DNA from: Kosakonia oryzae
GTDB taxonomy: Bacteria; Pseudomonadota; Gammaproteobacteria; Enterobacterales; Enterobacteriaceae
Length of the DNA: 64,000 bases
NCBI RefSeq assembly: GCF_001658025.2
Contig: NZ_CP014007.2
Span: forward strand, 3,844,001 to 3,908,000
Direction: 5' to 3'
Every line of letters begins with the position of its first letter. Position 1 is the stretch's first letter. The position numbers and the translations under genes are program-made. This document shows, piece by piece, positions 33,815 through 42,566 of the stretch. The notes under the pieces were generated by a model. That model was not told the origin of the DNA. It did no database searches and worked only from the letters and a program-made list of their open reading frames with translations.

Positions 33815-35059
33815 TTACCCCAGATACTCAATCACCGACAGACCACCATTGTAATCGGTGCTGTAGATAATCCCCTGCGCATCAACAAACACGTCACACG
33901 ACTGGATCACGCGCGGGCGGCCTGGCCGGGTATCCATCATCTTCGCGGGCGCAGCAGGCACCAGCGCACCCGTTTCCACCGGGCGATACGGGTTGGAAAT
34001 ATCGTAAGCACGGACACCAGCGTTCTGGTAAGTGGCGAAAATCAGCGTCGAGCTGATAAAACTTCCGGGACGGTTTTCGTGCAGGTTGTGCGGACCGAAG
34101 TGCGCCCCTTTCGCCACATAATCCGTCTCGTCCGGCTGCGGAAACGTTGAGATGCTGACCGGGTTCGACGGCTCGCGAATATCAAACAGCCAGATCAGCT
34201 TCTCGCCATCTTCCTGGTTGTCGAGCACTGCTTCATCCAGCACCACCAGCAGATCGCGATCCGGTAGCGGCAGCGCGGTATGCGTACCGCCGCCAAACGG
34301 CGGGCTCCAGTTCCGATGGCTGATCAGCTTCGGCTGAGTGCGATCTTTCACATCCAGCAACGTTAAGCCGCCGTCGCGCCAGCTTCCGTAGGCGGTGTCA
34401 CCGCTGATAATCGCATGGTGCAGCGCATAGCGTTTACCTTCCGGCCACGTGGGGGTTTCTCCGGCCTGCTGGTTCATGCCCGGCAACCACCAGCGCCCGG
34501 CGACCTGCGGCTTGCGCGGATCGGCCAGATCGATGGTCAGAAAAATATAGTCGGTAAAACCGTCGATCAGCGCCGATACATAAGCCCAGCGCCCACCGAC
34601 GTACCAGATGCGATGGATACCAATGCCATTGAGCGACAGAAAGCTGATTTCGCGCGGTTTATCCGGCGTGGAGATATCAAAAATGCGCAGCCCGGCGCTC
34701 CAGCCTTTATCCTGCACGTCGCTGACCGTGTCGCCTACCGAACGGGTGTAGTACACCTTTTCATCGGCAAAACGCGCATCGGCGAACAGATCGCGGGCGT
34801 TAATCACCAGCAGCAGATCGTCATGCGCCTGTAAGTGCACATTCCAGGTGCCCGGCGGCGCAGCTACGTAACCTGCGGGTTTCGGCTTTTTCGGGTCGCG
34901 GACATCAACAATAGAAAATCCCTGCGACACCATATGGCCGATATACGCAAAGCCACGATGCACCATCAACTGGACGCCATCCGGGCGTCCCCCCTGATCG
35001 CTGTGCCCAATTAACCGCATATTGCGGCTGTATTCGGGACGCGGAAGTTCAGTTGCCAT
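33815..35059 (-). CDS. LVIVD-repeat protein
   Basis: A 414-residue protein built from beta-propeller-like LVIVD repeats, seen as GFSIVDVRDPKKPKPAGYV, GLRIFDISTPDKPREISFL, DIREPSNPVSIST and VRAYDISNPYRPVETG. It has no signal peptide. It lies after the binding-protein gene of a ribose-type ABC importer on the same strand, with a REP unit between, and may be part of that operon. Function is unknown; selenium-binding-protein-like or sugar-handling roles have been suggested for similar folds. Confidence 0.82.
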   Translation of the reverse strand: MATELPRPEYSRNMRLIGHSDQGGRPDGVQLMVHRGFAYIGHMVSQGFSIVDVRDPKKPKPAGYVAAPPGTWNVHLQAHDDLLLVINARDLFADARFADEKVYYTRSVGDTVSDVQDKGWSAGLRIFDISTPDKPREISFLSLNGIGIHRIWYVGGRWAYVSALIDGFTDYIFLTIDLADPRKPQVAGRWWLPGMNQQAGETPTWPEGKRYALHHAIISGDTAYGSWRDGGLTLLDVKDRTQPKLISHRNWSPPFGGGTHTALPLPDRDLLVVLDEAVLDNQEDGEKLIWLFDIREPSNPVSISTFPQPDETDYVAKGAHFGPHNLHENRPGSFISSTLIFATYQNAGVRAYDISNPYRPVETGALVPAAPAKMMDTRPGRPRVIQSCDVFVDAQGIIYSTDYNGGLSVIEYLG

Positions 35060-35091
35060 GCTTAATCCTTTCCGATGCCGGATTTAAAAAT

Positions 35092-35118
35092 GCCGGATGG
35101 CGCTAACGCTTATCCGGC
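35092..35118. repeat. REP element
   Basis: GCCGGATGGCGCTAACGC with ATCCGGC, between the binding-protein gene and the LVIVD gene. Same sequence type as the unit at 31024. Confidence 0.72.
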
Positions 35119-35148
35119 AGTCGTAAGCAAACCTATCCGGCGTGTAAG

Positions 35149-36213
35149 TTATTTGTTTTTCGCTTCCAGCGTCGCGAACCACGGCGCAATAAAGTCTTCC
35201 GTCTGGCCCCAGCCCGGAATGATTTTGCCAAGCGACGCGACGTTCACCGCACCCGGCTGGCTGGCCAGCAGCGCCTGCGGGATTGCCGCCGCTTTAAAGT
35301 CGTAGGTGGCAGGCGTCTGCTCACCGGCAATCTTGTTGGCAATCAGGCGGACGTTCGTCGCGCCAATCAGCTTCGGATCCACCGCCACGCTCACTTTCCA
35401 CGGGCTGTTGGCTTCGCGCATCAATTGCAGATCCTGGTTGGAAATATCGATGCTGTAGAGTTTGATCTCCGTGCGGCCATTCTCTTTCAGCGCTTTATAC
35501 GCGCCCTGGCTGAAGGCATCCCAGGTACCCCAGATAGCATCAATCTTACCTTTCGGGTATTTCGCCAGCACCGCGCCGACCTTGTTAGCCGTATCGCCCT
35601 GCACATCGGAAGAGACCGCGCCGATGGATTCCAGCTCTTTAATACCCGGATTGGCTTTCAGCAGTTCGGCATAAGCCGCCTGACGACGCTCCATCGGCGG
35701 GAAACCGGCGACCCACAATTTGATAATGTTGGCTTTGCCGTTGAAATCGTTTACCAGCGCACCGAACGAGAGTTTGGTCAGCGAGGCGTCATCCTGCTGG
35801 GTGACGGTCACGCCCGGAATTTCACCGTTAACAGCGGTATCGAACACCGACACTTTGATCCCGGCGGCTACCGCTTTTTTAATCAGATCGGTGGAATAGG
35901 GATCGCGGCCCTGCGACAGGATGATGCCGTCATACTTCTGGCTGATCGCCTGGTTTACAAAGTCCTGGAATTTGGCATCGTCGCCATTGCTTAAAAAGGT
36001 ACTGATTTTAAAGCCGAGTTTTTTACCTTCCTGTAAGGCACCGGAGACAAACTGCGTGGTGTTATCGTCCGAGCCAAGGTTACGGATCAGCGCAATGCGC
36101 ACCGGGCCGTTGTGATTGGCGATAGCATCCGGCACCGGCGCTGGCGTGGTCGCATGGCCCGGTAGCGCGCTCAGTAACCCCAGCGCTAACAGTGAGAGTG
36201 CAATTTTTTTCAT
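35149..36213 (-). CDS. Ribose-type ABC importer, substrate-binding protein
   Basis: A 354-residue periplasmic binding protein of the RbsB type. The signal peptide is MKKIALSLLALGLLSALPGHA, cut before TTPAP. The sugar-binding fold shows FQDFVNQAISQKYDGIILSQ, DTAVNGEIPGVTVTQQDD and IDAIWGTWDAFSQGAYKAL. Ligand unknown. The operon is divergent from hcxA across a met-box-like array and lies near mtnK, so methylthioribose is a candidate ligand (inference). Confidence 0.88.
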   Translation of the reverse strand: MKKIALSLLALGLLSALPGHATTPAPVPDAIANHNGPVRIALIRNLGSDDNTTQFVSGALQEGKKLGFKISTFLSNGDDAKFQDFVNQAISQKYDGIILSQGRDPYSTDLIKKAVAAGIKVSVFDTAVNGEIPGVTVTQQDDASLTKLSFGALVNDFNGKANIIKLWVAGFPPMERRQAAYAELLKANPGIKELESIGAVSSDVQGDTANKVGAVLAKYPKGKIDAIWGTWDAFSQGAYKALKENGRTEIKLYSIDISNQDLQLMREANSPWKVSVAVDPKLIGATNVRLIANKIAGEQTPATYDFKAAAIPQALLASQPGAVNVASLGKIIPGWGQTEDFIAPWFATLEAKNK

Positions 36214-36232
36214 GTCTGTTTTCCCCTGAAAA

Positions 36233-37228
36233 TTAACGACGCTGGAAGTAAGTCAACGCAAGAGCACCGGCCAGCACCAGCCCCTTAATAATGTCCATCG
36301 CATAGTAGGGCACCGACAGCATCACCAGCCCGTTTTGCAGCACGCCAAGGATCACCGCGCCCACCAGCGTGCCGAGTGCATTCGGTTTGCCGGAACCGGC
36401 GAGCGAAAAGCCGATCCACGCCGCTGCCACGGCATCCATCAAATAACCGCCGCCCGCGTTCACCTGCGAAGAGCCAATGCGCGAGGCGAGCAGAATGCCG
36501 CCAAGGCCCGCCAGCAGCGAGGCAATAACGTACGCCGCCACTTTATAGCGCGTAGTGCGAATACCCGACAGGCGCGCTGCTTCCGGGTTGCCGCCAATGG
36601 CGTACATCCGGCGGCCGTGCGTGGTGAGCGACAGGCCGAGCTGCGCCACTACCGTCACCACCAGCATAATGATCACGATCGTCGGCACCTGGCCGAGCAG
36701 ACTAAACGCGGCCGGAATCGTCCCTTCCGCCATATCGCCGCTCGGCAGCACCATATTTTCCGTGATCGAGCCGCCGTAGCTGTACGTCATCGCCACACCC
36801 TGAATAACAAACAGGCTGCCAAGCGTCGCCAGCATGTCGGGAATACGCAGCACCACAATCAAAAAAGCATTGAACAGGCCGACCAGCGTACAGAGCGCCA
36901 GGGTAATAACGATGGCCTCCGTCGTACCGAAGCCGTGCCAGACAAACAGCGAAATCACCAGCGCATTCGCCAGCGAAGCCGTTGACCCCACGGAGAGATC
37001 AAAGCCGCCGATTGTCAGCGAAATCGAGACGCCTACGCCAATCACCGTCACAATGGCGATTGAGCGTAAGATATTGATAATGTTGAATGGGTCGAGGAAG
37101 TTGTCCGACGCGAGACCAAAAATCGCGATCAACAAGACCACGGTGAGCAACATGCCCCATTTATACAGAAAATCAAAAAATTGCTGGCGGGGCGTTACCG
37201 CCGCATTGACTGACAGGGCCTTACTCAC
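36233..37228 (-). CDS. Ribose-type ABC importer, permease
   Basis: A 331-residue inner-membrane permease of the RbsC/AraH family with about nine helices. Family marks are GVGVSISLTIGGFDLSVGS and GGNPEAARLSGI (cytosolic loop), and GGGYLMDAVAAAWIG. Its start overlaps the ATPase stop by 4 bp. Confidence 0.9.
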   Translation of the reverse strand: MSKALSVNAAVTPRQQFFDFLYKWGMLLTVVLLIAIFGLASDNFLDPFNIINILRSIAIVTVIGVGVSISLTIGGFDLSVGSTASLANALVISLFVWHGFGTTEAIVITLALCTLVGLFNAFLIVVLRIPDMLATLGSLFVIQGVAMTYSYGGSITENMVLPSGDMAEGTIPAAFSLLGQVPTIVIIMLVVTVVAQLGLSLTTHGRRMYAIGGNPEAARLSGIRTTRYKVAAYVIASLLAGLGGILLASRIGSSQVNAGGGYLMDAVAAAWIGFSLAGSGKPNALGTLVGAVILGVLQNGLVMLSVPYYAMDIIKGLVLAGALALTYFQRR

Positions 37229-38727
37229 AGCGCCGCTCCTCCGGTGGAATAATAAAGTAATGTCTCTTCACGGGCCTCCTTACCCGCCACTTCAGCTACA
37301 ATGCGCCCGTCCCACAGCACACAAATCCGATCGCACAGCCCAACCAGCTCAGCGAATTCACCCGACGCATAAATTACGCCTTTCCCTTCTCGCGCCAGCC
37401 CGTCAATTAACTGGAACAGGTCGGTCTTCGCTTTCACATCCACGCCTTTGGTCGGCTCGTCGAAAATCACCACGTTTGCGTTGCCGCGCAACCACTTCCC
37501 AATGGCCACTTTTTGCTGATTACCGCCGGAGAGACGGCGCAGCGTCTGCGCCGGGCCGGTAGTGCGAATGCCGATACGGGCAATCACCTCTTCCGCCCAG
37601 CGCCAGGCCAGGCGATGACCAAACAGTCCCCAGCGTGAAAAGCTGTTATCCGCGCTGATGGCGAGGTTCATGCTGATCGGCTCATCAACAAAAATGCCCT
37701 CTTTGCGCCGCTCTTCCGGCACCAGCGCCAGTCCACGTATCACCGAATCGGCTGGATCGCGCGGCCGCCACGGCTGGTTATTCAGCTCGCCACGATTGAT
37801 GCGGCTTTTGCTTGCGCCAAACAGCGCTTTGCACAGTTCAGTTTTCCCCGCGCCCGCCAGCCCGGCGATGCCCAGGATTTCGCCTTTGCGCAGGCGCAGC
37901 GAAATATCTTTCAGCAACCCTTCGTCGTGCAGACCGTCAATACTCAGCAGCACCTCATCGCTGTGTGGCGGGCGCGCAGGCGGGTAGATATCGCTTAATT
38001 CGTGGCCGAGCATCTTCTCGACGATCTCTTCGCCGCTCAGCTCCGCCATCGGCCCGGATTCAATCAGCTTGCCGTCGCGCAGCACTGTTAAGGTGTCGCA
38101 AATCGCTTTCAGCTCGTGAATGCGGTGCGAGATAAACACCACGCCAATGCCCTGCTGTTGCAGGCGTTTCACCACGGTGAACAAGCGCTCACTTTCATGC
38201 TGATCGAGCGGTGCGGTGGGCTCATCAAGAATCAAAAAACGGCAGTGGTGCGACAGCGCCCGCGCCAGCAGAATTTGCTGCTTCTCCGCCAGCGTGCAGC
38301 TATCAATTGAACGCTTTACATCAAGCTGAACGTCAAGCTGCGCCAGCGCATCACGCGCCTGCTGGCGGATCTCGTTCCAGCGGAAGCGGTGCCCGGTTTC
38401 TGCCAGCGTATCGAGCATGATGTTTTCGGCGATGCTCAAACCGGGGATCAGCGCAACATCCACTTCCTGCTGCACCAGATGAATACCGAGTTGTTTGGCG
38501 TCACGCGGAGTGCGAATGGATACCACCTGATTGTTGATGCTGATTTCACCTTCGTAGTGATCGTGCGTGCCGCACAGCACCGCCATCAGCGTCGATTTCC
38601 CCGCGCCATTTGCCCCGGTTAAAGCATGCACCGAGCCGCCGTGCAGGCTGAAGTCCACTTGCGACAGCGCCCTGAAGCCGCCAAAGGCCAGGCTAATGGT
38701 GCGCATTTCGAGGTGGTTACGGCTCAT
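37225..38727 (-). CDS. Ribose-type ABC importer, ATPase
   Basis: A 500-residue protein with two fused ABC domains, as in RbsA, AraG and YphE. ATG 38727 is chosen: the longer frame upstream runs into the promoter region and has no family sequence. First domain: Walker A TGANGAGKST and Walker B FLILDEPTAPLD. Second domain: GLAGAGKTEL, signature LSGGNQQKVAIGKWL and VVIFDEPTKGVDV. First gene of the importer operon. Confidence 0.92.
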   Translation of the reverse strand: MSRNHLEMRTISLAFGGFRALSQVDFSLHGGSVHALTGANGAGKSTLMAVLCGTHDHYEGEISINNQVVSIRTPRDAKQLGIHLVQQEVDVALIPGLSIAENIMLDTLAETGHRFRWNEIRQQARDALAQLDVQLDVKRSIDSCTLAEKQQILLARALSHHCRFLILDEPTAPLDQHESERLFTVVKRLQQQGIGVVFISHRIHELKAICDTLTVLRDGKLIESGPMAELSGEEIVEKMLGHELSDIYPPARPPHSDEVLLSIDGLHDEGLLKDISLRLRKGEILGIAGLAGAGKTELCKALFGASKSRINRGELNNQPWRPRDPADSVIRGLALVPEERRKEGIFVDEPISMNLAISADNSFSRWGLFGHRLAWRWAEEVIARIGIRTTGPAQTLRRLSGGNQQKVAIGKWLRGNANVVIFDEPTKGVDVKAKTDLFQLIDGLAREGKGVIYASGEFAELVGLCDRICVLWDGRIVAEVAGKEAREETLLYYSTGGAAL

Positions 38728-38830
38728 GGTGCGTGAATTCCTGCAATTAATAGGTTGATTTAACGAATTTTTCACAGCCTCGCTTGACTGGCAACGACGG
38801 AAAATGCATAAGATAAAGCAAAATATTATT

Positions 38831-38854
38831 AGCCATCCGGATGTCCAGACATAA
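38831..38854. promoter_or_regulatory. Met-box-like array between the importer operon and hcxA
   Basis: Three adjacent 8-mers in register, AGCCATCC, GGATGTCC and AGACATAA, each match 5 of 8 bases of AGACGTCT; the neighbouring 8-mers match only 3. This is weaker than the array at 32146 but of the form MetJ uses cooperatively. E. coli ybdH has been reported as a MetJ-responsive gene, from memory. Confidence 0.5.
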
Positions 38855-38889
38855 CATCGGGTTAGCAAACACGCACAAGGACACTACAC

Positions 38890-39978
38890 ATGAGCAACAC
38901 TGAGATTCGCGTCGTACCCGGCCCCGCCAATTATTATTCCCATGCCGGAAGCCTTGCGCGTTTGCACGACTTCTACAGCGCAGAGCAGCTCTCACGCGCG
39001 GTGTGGATCTACGGCGAACGCGCTTTTGCCGGGGCCAAAGCCTTTCTGCCGCAAGGGTTCAACGCGCCGGGCGCAAAGCACATTCTGTTTCAGGGCCATT
39101 GCAGCGAACGCGACGTGGCCGAACTGGTGCAACAATCCGGCGATGACCGGGCGGTAGTGATTGGCGTTGGCGGCGGAGCACTGCTGGATACCGCCAAAGC
39201 GGTGGCACGCCGTCTTGGTTTGCCGGTAGTGGCGATCCCGACCATTGCAGCAACCTGTGCGGCCTGGACGCCGCTGTCGGTGTGGTACAACGATGCCGGG
39301 CAGGCGCTGCATTTTGAGATTTTCGATGACGCCAACTTCCTCGTGCTGGTCGAACCGCAAATCATCCTTAATGCCCCGGCGGAGTACCTGCTGGCGGGCA
39401 TCGGCGATACGCTGGCGAAGTGGTATGAAGCCGTGGTGCTGGCACCGCAGCCGGAAAACCTGCCGCTGACGGTACGGCTGGGGATTAACGGTGCACTGGC
39501 TATCCGCGATGTGCTGCTGGAAAGCAGTGAACAGGCGCTGGCCGATCAACAGCGCGGCGCAGTGACGCAGGCGTTTCGTGACGTGGTGGACGCAATCATT
39601 GCTGGCGGCGGTATGGTTGGCGGGCTGGGCGAGCGCTATACCCGCGTGGCGGCTGCACATGCCGTGCATAATGGCCTGACGGTACTGCCGCAAACGGATA
39701 AATTCCTGCACGGCACTAAAGTCGCTTACGGCATTCTGGTGCAGAGCGCCCTGCTCGGCCAGGACGATGTGCTGGCGCAACTGATCGATGCGTATCAGCG
39801 TTTCAACCTGCCCACCACGCTGGCGGCGCTGGAGGTGGATATCAACAATCACGCCGAGCTGGAGAAAGTGATTGCTCACACCCTGCGTCCGGTGGAATCC
39901 ATCCACTACCTGCCGATAAACCTCTCCGCCGACACGCTGCGAGCGGCGTTTGAAAAAGTCGAAGCGCTGTCGCGCTAA
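38890..39978 (+). CDS. hcxA: Hydroxycarboxylate dehydrogenase A (YbdH)
   Basis: A 362-residue iron-containing alcohol dehydrogenase-like enzyme, very close to E. coli YbdH/HcxA, an NADPH-dependent 2-oxoacid reductase acting on compounds such as 2-oxoglutarate and 2-oxobutyrate. The NAD(P) motif GVGGGALLDTAKAVA (about 96-110) and the metal-site region AAAHAVHNGL are present. In E. coli it lies near the ybdD-cstA end of the enterobactin cluster, as here. The gene is divergent from the sugar importer, with a met-box-like array in the gap. Confidence 0.92.
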   Translation: MSNTEIRVVPGPANYYSHAGSLARLHDFYSAEQLSRAVWIYGERAFAGAKAFLPQGFNAPGAKHILFQGHCSERDVAELVQQSGDDRAVVIGVGGGALLDTAKAVARRLGLPVVAIPTIAATCAAWTPLSVWYNDAGQALHFEIFDDANFLVLVEPQIILNAPAEYLLAGIGDTLAKWYEAVVLAPQPENLPLTVRLGINGALAIRDVLLESSEQALADQQRGAVTQAFRDVVDAIIAGGGMVGGLGERYTRVAAAHAVHNGLTVLPQTDKFLHGTKVAYGILVQSALLGQDDVLAQLIDAYQRFNLPTTLAALEVDINNHAELEKVIAHTLRPVESIHYLPINLSADTLRAAFEKVEALSR

Positions 39979-39984
39979 GGCCAG

Positions 39985-40009
39985 GCCCGGCAGCATTTGC
40001 TGGCCGGGC
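39985..40009 (+). terminator. Strong hairpin after hcxA
   Basis: GCCCGGCAGC pairs with GCTGGCCGGGC (one bulge) around a 4-nt loop, 7 bp after the hcxA stop. There is no T-run, so it may protect the 3' end rather than terminate on its own. Confidence 0.5.
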
Positions 40010-40129
40010 ATGAAATCCTGCCAACGCTTTATTACCCCGGTCAGCACCGCTATCTGATAAATCGATCATTATTTCTGCGTTTCGCATTGTATTATCCCTG
40101 CCGTTAACCCATACAAAACAGGAGGTTTT

Positions 40130-41380
40130 ATGTGGCGGGATGTTATTGATGGCATGGGCCAGGGTCATCACGGAGATAAAACAACGACAGGGGCAACCTG
40201 TTACAGCAGCCTTCAGGGCACTTTCTGGTATGGCGCGCCTGCCCCCCTGAGAAAGGGCGATCGAACCAGCGTTTGCCCGGCCTGCGGGAAAAACGGCTTA
40301 ATTGGCGAAGGTTCGATGAGGCGTCAGTTTGCCACCGTTCCGGTAGCCCTTGATGGCGCAATCATTCTCTGTGGCTGCCCCTACGGTACAAACAGGCTGA
40401 TCGCACCGCTTGCAACCTGGTTCGGGCCGGAAAAACAGCCGCCCTACATCCCACTCGCTGACAGCATGCCAACCGCAGAACCGGAGCAATTTGCCCAGAG
40501 CGCGAAAAGCGCCCGGCCAGAACCGCTCCCCTTGCCTGCGCTGATTTATCAGACCAGCCGGCAAATGGATGACGATCAGGCAAGCGATATGCGCCACGGC
40601 GACCTGGACATCGTGACGCTGCGCAATCGCTTTCACATTGATGTGGATAACGTTTCCATGAGGGTGAATCCTTACACGCTAAAACAGAAAGATCCGCATG
40701 ACCCGCTGGCCTTCGCTTCACCCTACGTTCATCCGGATTTTCAGCCTAAACCGATGCCCTCCGTCAGCCGGGATGAGAGCGCCCGAATACTGTTTGATGA
40801 GTTCCGCGAACTGGCGAAGCTGTTCTCTTTTCACGGCGAGTATCAGCACCTTATTACGGAGATGATCGCGCATATGCAGCAGAACAGCGGCAAGCCCTGG
40901 CGCAGCCCGTTGCTGGATAAAGCGCTGAAGGAGCAGATTGAGGGGGATCGTTCAGAAAACAGTAGTCTTCTGACTATAAAGGATATTTTAAATAAAGGGA
41001 TTGATTATGATTATTCAATTTACCCTTTAAAAGATAAAGGAAAGTTCAATAAAGATATCAATGAGAAAACAATTTTACCCAAATTTAATCGCCTGAAAGA
41101 CAGGTTCAACGGTTTGGTTATCTCGGTGCACGATACCTGGGCGACGCACATTACGCTCGAATCCCTGGAGATTGAGGGAGACCTCTGGCGGGCAAATATC
41201 CATTACCGCGTTCAGGATCACTTTGGCCTTGATGATGCAGATGTCCTGAATCCCCTCTATCGAGAATTCCGTATCTTCCCCCTATGGTTCGTGCTTCAGC
41301 GCTGGAACGAGTACGGCTTCAGGCCATTTATTACCGAGATGAACGCTACCGTGACAATCTCCGGGAGGCGCAATGGTTAA
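40130..41380 (+). CDS. Second PAAR-domain T6SS effector with DUF3289 C-terminus
   Basis: A 416-residue paralogue of the effector at 25326. ATG 40130 follows CAGGAGG. The PAAR part (1-98) and the C-terminal DHFGLDDADVLNPLYREFR block are nearly identical between the two. Residues about 281-320, coded by an AT-rich patch (40970-41089), have no counterpart in sequence in the first effector (IKDILNKGIDYDYSIYPL here). The patch may set toxin or immunity specificity. The gene overlaps the following DUF943 gene by 8 nt. The locus sits between hcxA and the TetR/SDR pair and has no secretion genes next to it. Confidence 0.85.
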   Translation: MWRDVIDGMGQGHHGDKTTTGATCYSSLQGTFWYGAPAPLRKGDRTSVCPACGKNGLIGEGSMRRQFATVPVALDGAIILCGCPYGTNRLIAPLATWFGPEKQPPYIPLADSMPTAEPEQFAQSAKSARPEPLPLPALIYQTSRQMDDDQASDMRHGDLDIVTLRNRFHIDVDNVSMRVNPYTLKQKDPHDPLAFASPYVHPDFQPKPMPSVSRDESARILFDEFRELAKLFSFHGEYQHLITEMIAHMQQNSGKPWRSPLLDKALKEQIEGDRSENSSLLTIKDILNKGIDYDYSIYPLKDKGKFNKDINEKTILPKFNRLKDRFNGLVISVHDTWATHITLESLEIEGDLWRANIHYRVQDHFGLDDADVLNPLYREFRIFPLWFVLQRWNEYGFRPFITEMNATVTISGRRNG

Positions 41381-41765
41381 GCGATTGATTGCCGCTATTC
41401 TTGCGGCTGCGGGCTGTGTTTATGCGCTTTGGTACTCTCTTACTCCCGTAGAAATCGTGGCGGTGCATAACGGCAATACGCTGCTGGTCCGGCATTTTCC
41501 GTTGCTGAAAAGTCGCCAGATAGCCTGGTGGGAAGCGAATAAAGGGATGATTCAGGCCAGATACGGTATTCCGCATAAGGATGAAAATGGTTTCTATGAC
41601 GTCTACATTCAGGGATTTGGCGATGGATATCGTATCGATCATGGAACTGACGAGGACTCAGATCTTTTGTGCTTCGACGACATAGCTGACGCGGCGCGGT
41701 GTATTGAGAAAGATCCACTGCTGAACGTTGGCAGCGCAAGGAACGTGTCACTTTATTATGATTAA
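41373..41765 (+). CDS. DUF943 protein paired with the second effector
   Basis: A 130-residue DUF943 protein. Its ATG lies inside the effector's last codons (ATGGTTAA, 8-nt overlap), as in the first locus. Membrane helix at about 3-24; periplasmic domain with LLKSRQIAWWEAN and GDGYRIDHGTDEDSDLLCFDD. It differs from the array copies at the C-terminus (DPLLNVGSARNVSLYYD). Only one copy is present here. Presumed cognate immunity protein. Confidence 0.87.
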   Translation: MVKRLIAAILAAAGCVYALWYSLTPVEIVAVHNGNTLLVRHFPLLKSRQIAWWEANKGMIQARYGIPHKDENGFYDVYIQGFGDGYRIDHGTDEDSDLLCFDDIADAARCIEKDPLLNVGSARNVSLYYD

Positions 41766-41795
41766 TAAACAAGCCCTGTAGCGGGTTGCCTTATA

Positions 41796-41829
41796 GGCGG
41801 CAGTCATCACAGCTACTGCCGCCCTTTTT
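41796..41829 (+). terminator. Rho-independent terminator of the second effector-immunity pair
   Basis: GGCGGCAGT (41796-41804) and ACTGCCGCC (41815-41823) form a perfect 9-bp stem, followed by CTTTTTAA. It lies 31 bp after the DUF943 stop. Confidence 0.85.
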
Positions 41830-41867
41830 AACTACACATGAACAATCGAATACCTCGGTCTGCTAAT

Positions 41868-42455
41868 TCATGCAGGCCACAGCCCCATCGCCATTCGCGC
41901 GATGCCGAGCAGCGTTTCGCGGCTGGCGCCGTCCCGCGCCTGAATCGACATCCCCTGCTGAATGCTGACATACAAACGCGTTAGCGCGTCGATATCGGTT
42001 GATGGCGGTAATTCGCCGCACTGCTGTGCTTCACTCAGGCGTGCTTTCAGCAGTTCATAGCCGCTGTTACGCAACTGCTGAACCCGCGCGCCGAGCCGTT
42101 CGTGACCTTCGCTGGCGACGGCCGACAGCGTCACCATACAGCCATGCGGCAAATCACTGCGGGTTAAGGTTTCCGCTGAACGCTCCAGCCACTGCGCAAT
42201 CGCCTTTTTCGGTGACGGCTCGCTCTCCATGCCGCCCCAGATATGCGGGGCCACGCACTCTTCGTAGTGCTGTAATACCTCGTCGTAGAGATCCTCTTTG
42301 CTGCCGAACGCAGCGTACAGGCTGGGGGATTTAATCCCCATCGTCGCATAGAGATCATTCATCGACGTCGCGGTATAACCCTTCTGCCAGAAGAGCTTCA
42401 TCGCTTTGTTCAGCGCATCCGTGCGATCAAATTCCCGGGGTCTTCCACGGCTCAC
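41868..42455 (-). CDS. TetR/AcrR-family repressor
   Basis: A 195-residue TetR regulator. N-terminal HTH: FWQKGYTATSMNDLYATMGIKSPSLYAAFGSKEDLY (about 23-58). The C-terminal ligand domain has PHGCMVTLSAVASE, a cysteine-containing motif found in regulators of SDR and reductase genes. It is divergent from an SDR gene that it probably represses through the palindrome at 42529. Confidence 0.9.
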   Translation of the reverse strand: MSRGRPREFDRTDALNKAMKLFWQKGYTATSMNDLYATMGIKSPSLYAAFGSKEDLYDEVLQHYEECVAPHIWGGMESEPSPKKAIAQWLERSAETLTRSDLPHGCMVTLSAVASEGHERLGARVQQLRNSGYELLKARLSEAQQCGELPPSTDIDALTRLYVSIQQGMSIQARDGASRETLLGIARMAMGLWPA

Positions 42456-42528
42456 TTCGGCATCCTCACATTTTGTGCTGATCGGTATATTAATAATATT
42501 GACGAATATATGGAAGCGTGATTATTTT

Positions 42529-42554
42529 AATTATGTATCAATCGACACATAATT
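42529..42554. promoter_or_regulatory. Palindrome, probable TetR operator
   Basis: AATTATGT-N10-ACATAATT, a perfect 8-bp inverted repeat ending 12 bp before the SDR start and overlapping the likely promoter region. Confidence 0.6.
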
Positions 42555-42566
42555 CAGGAGCCACTC

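Noticed and set aside
38728-38868. Longer start for the ribose-type ATPase gene
   Set aside because: The extra residues are hydrophobic/Cys-rich without family similarity and overlap the met-box-like array.
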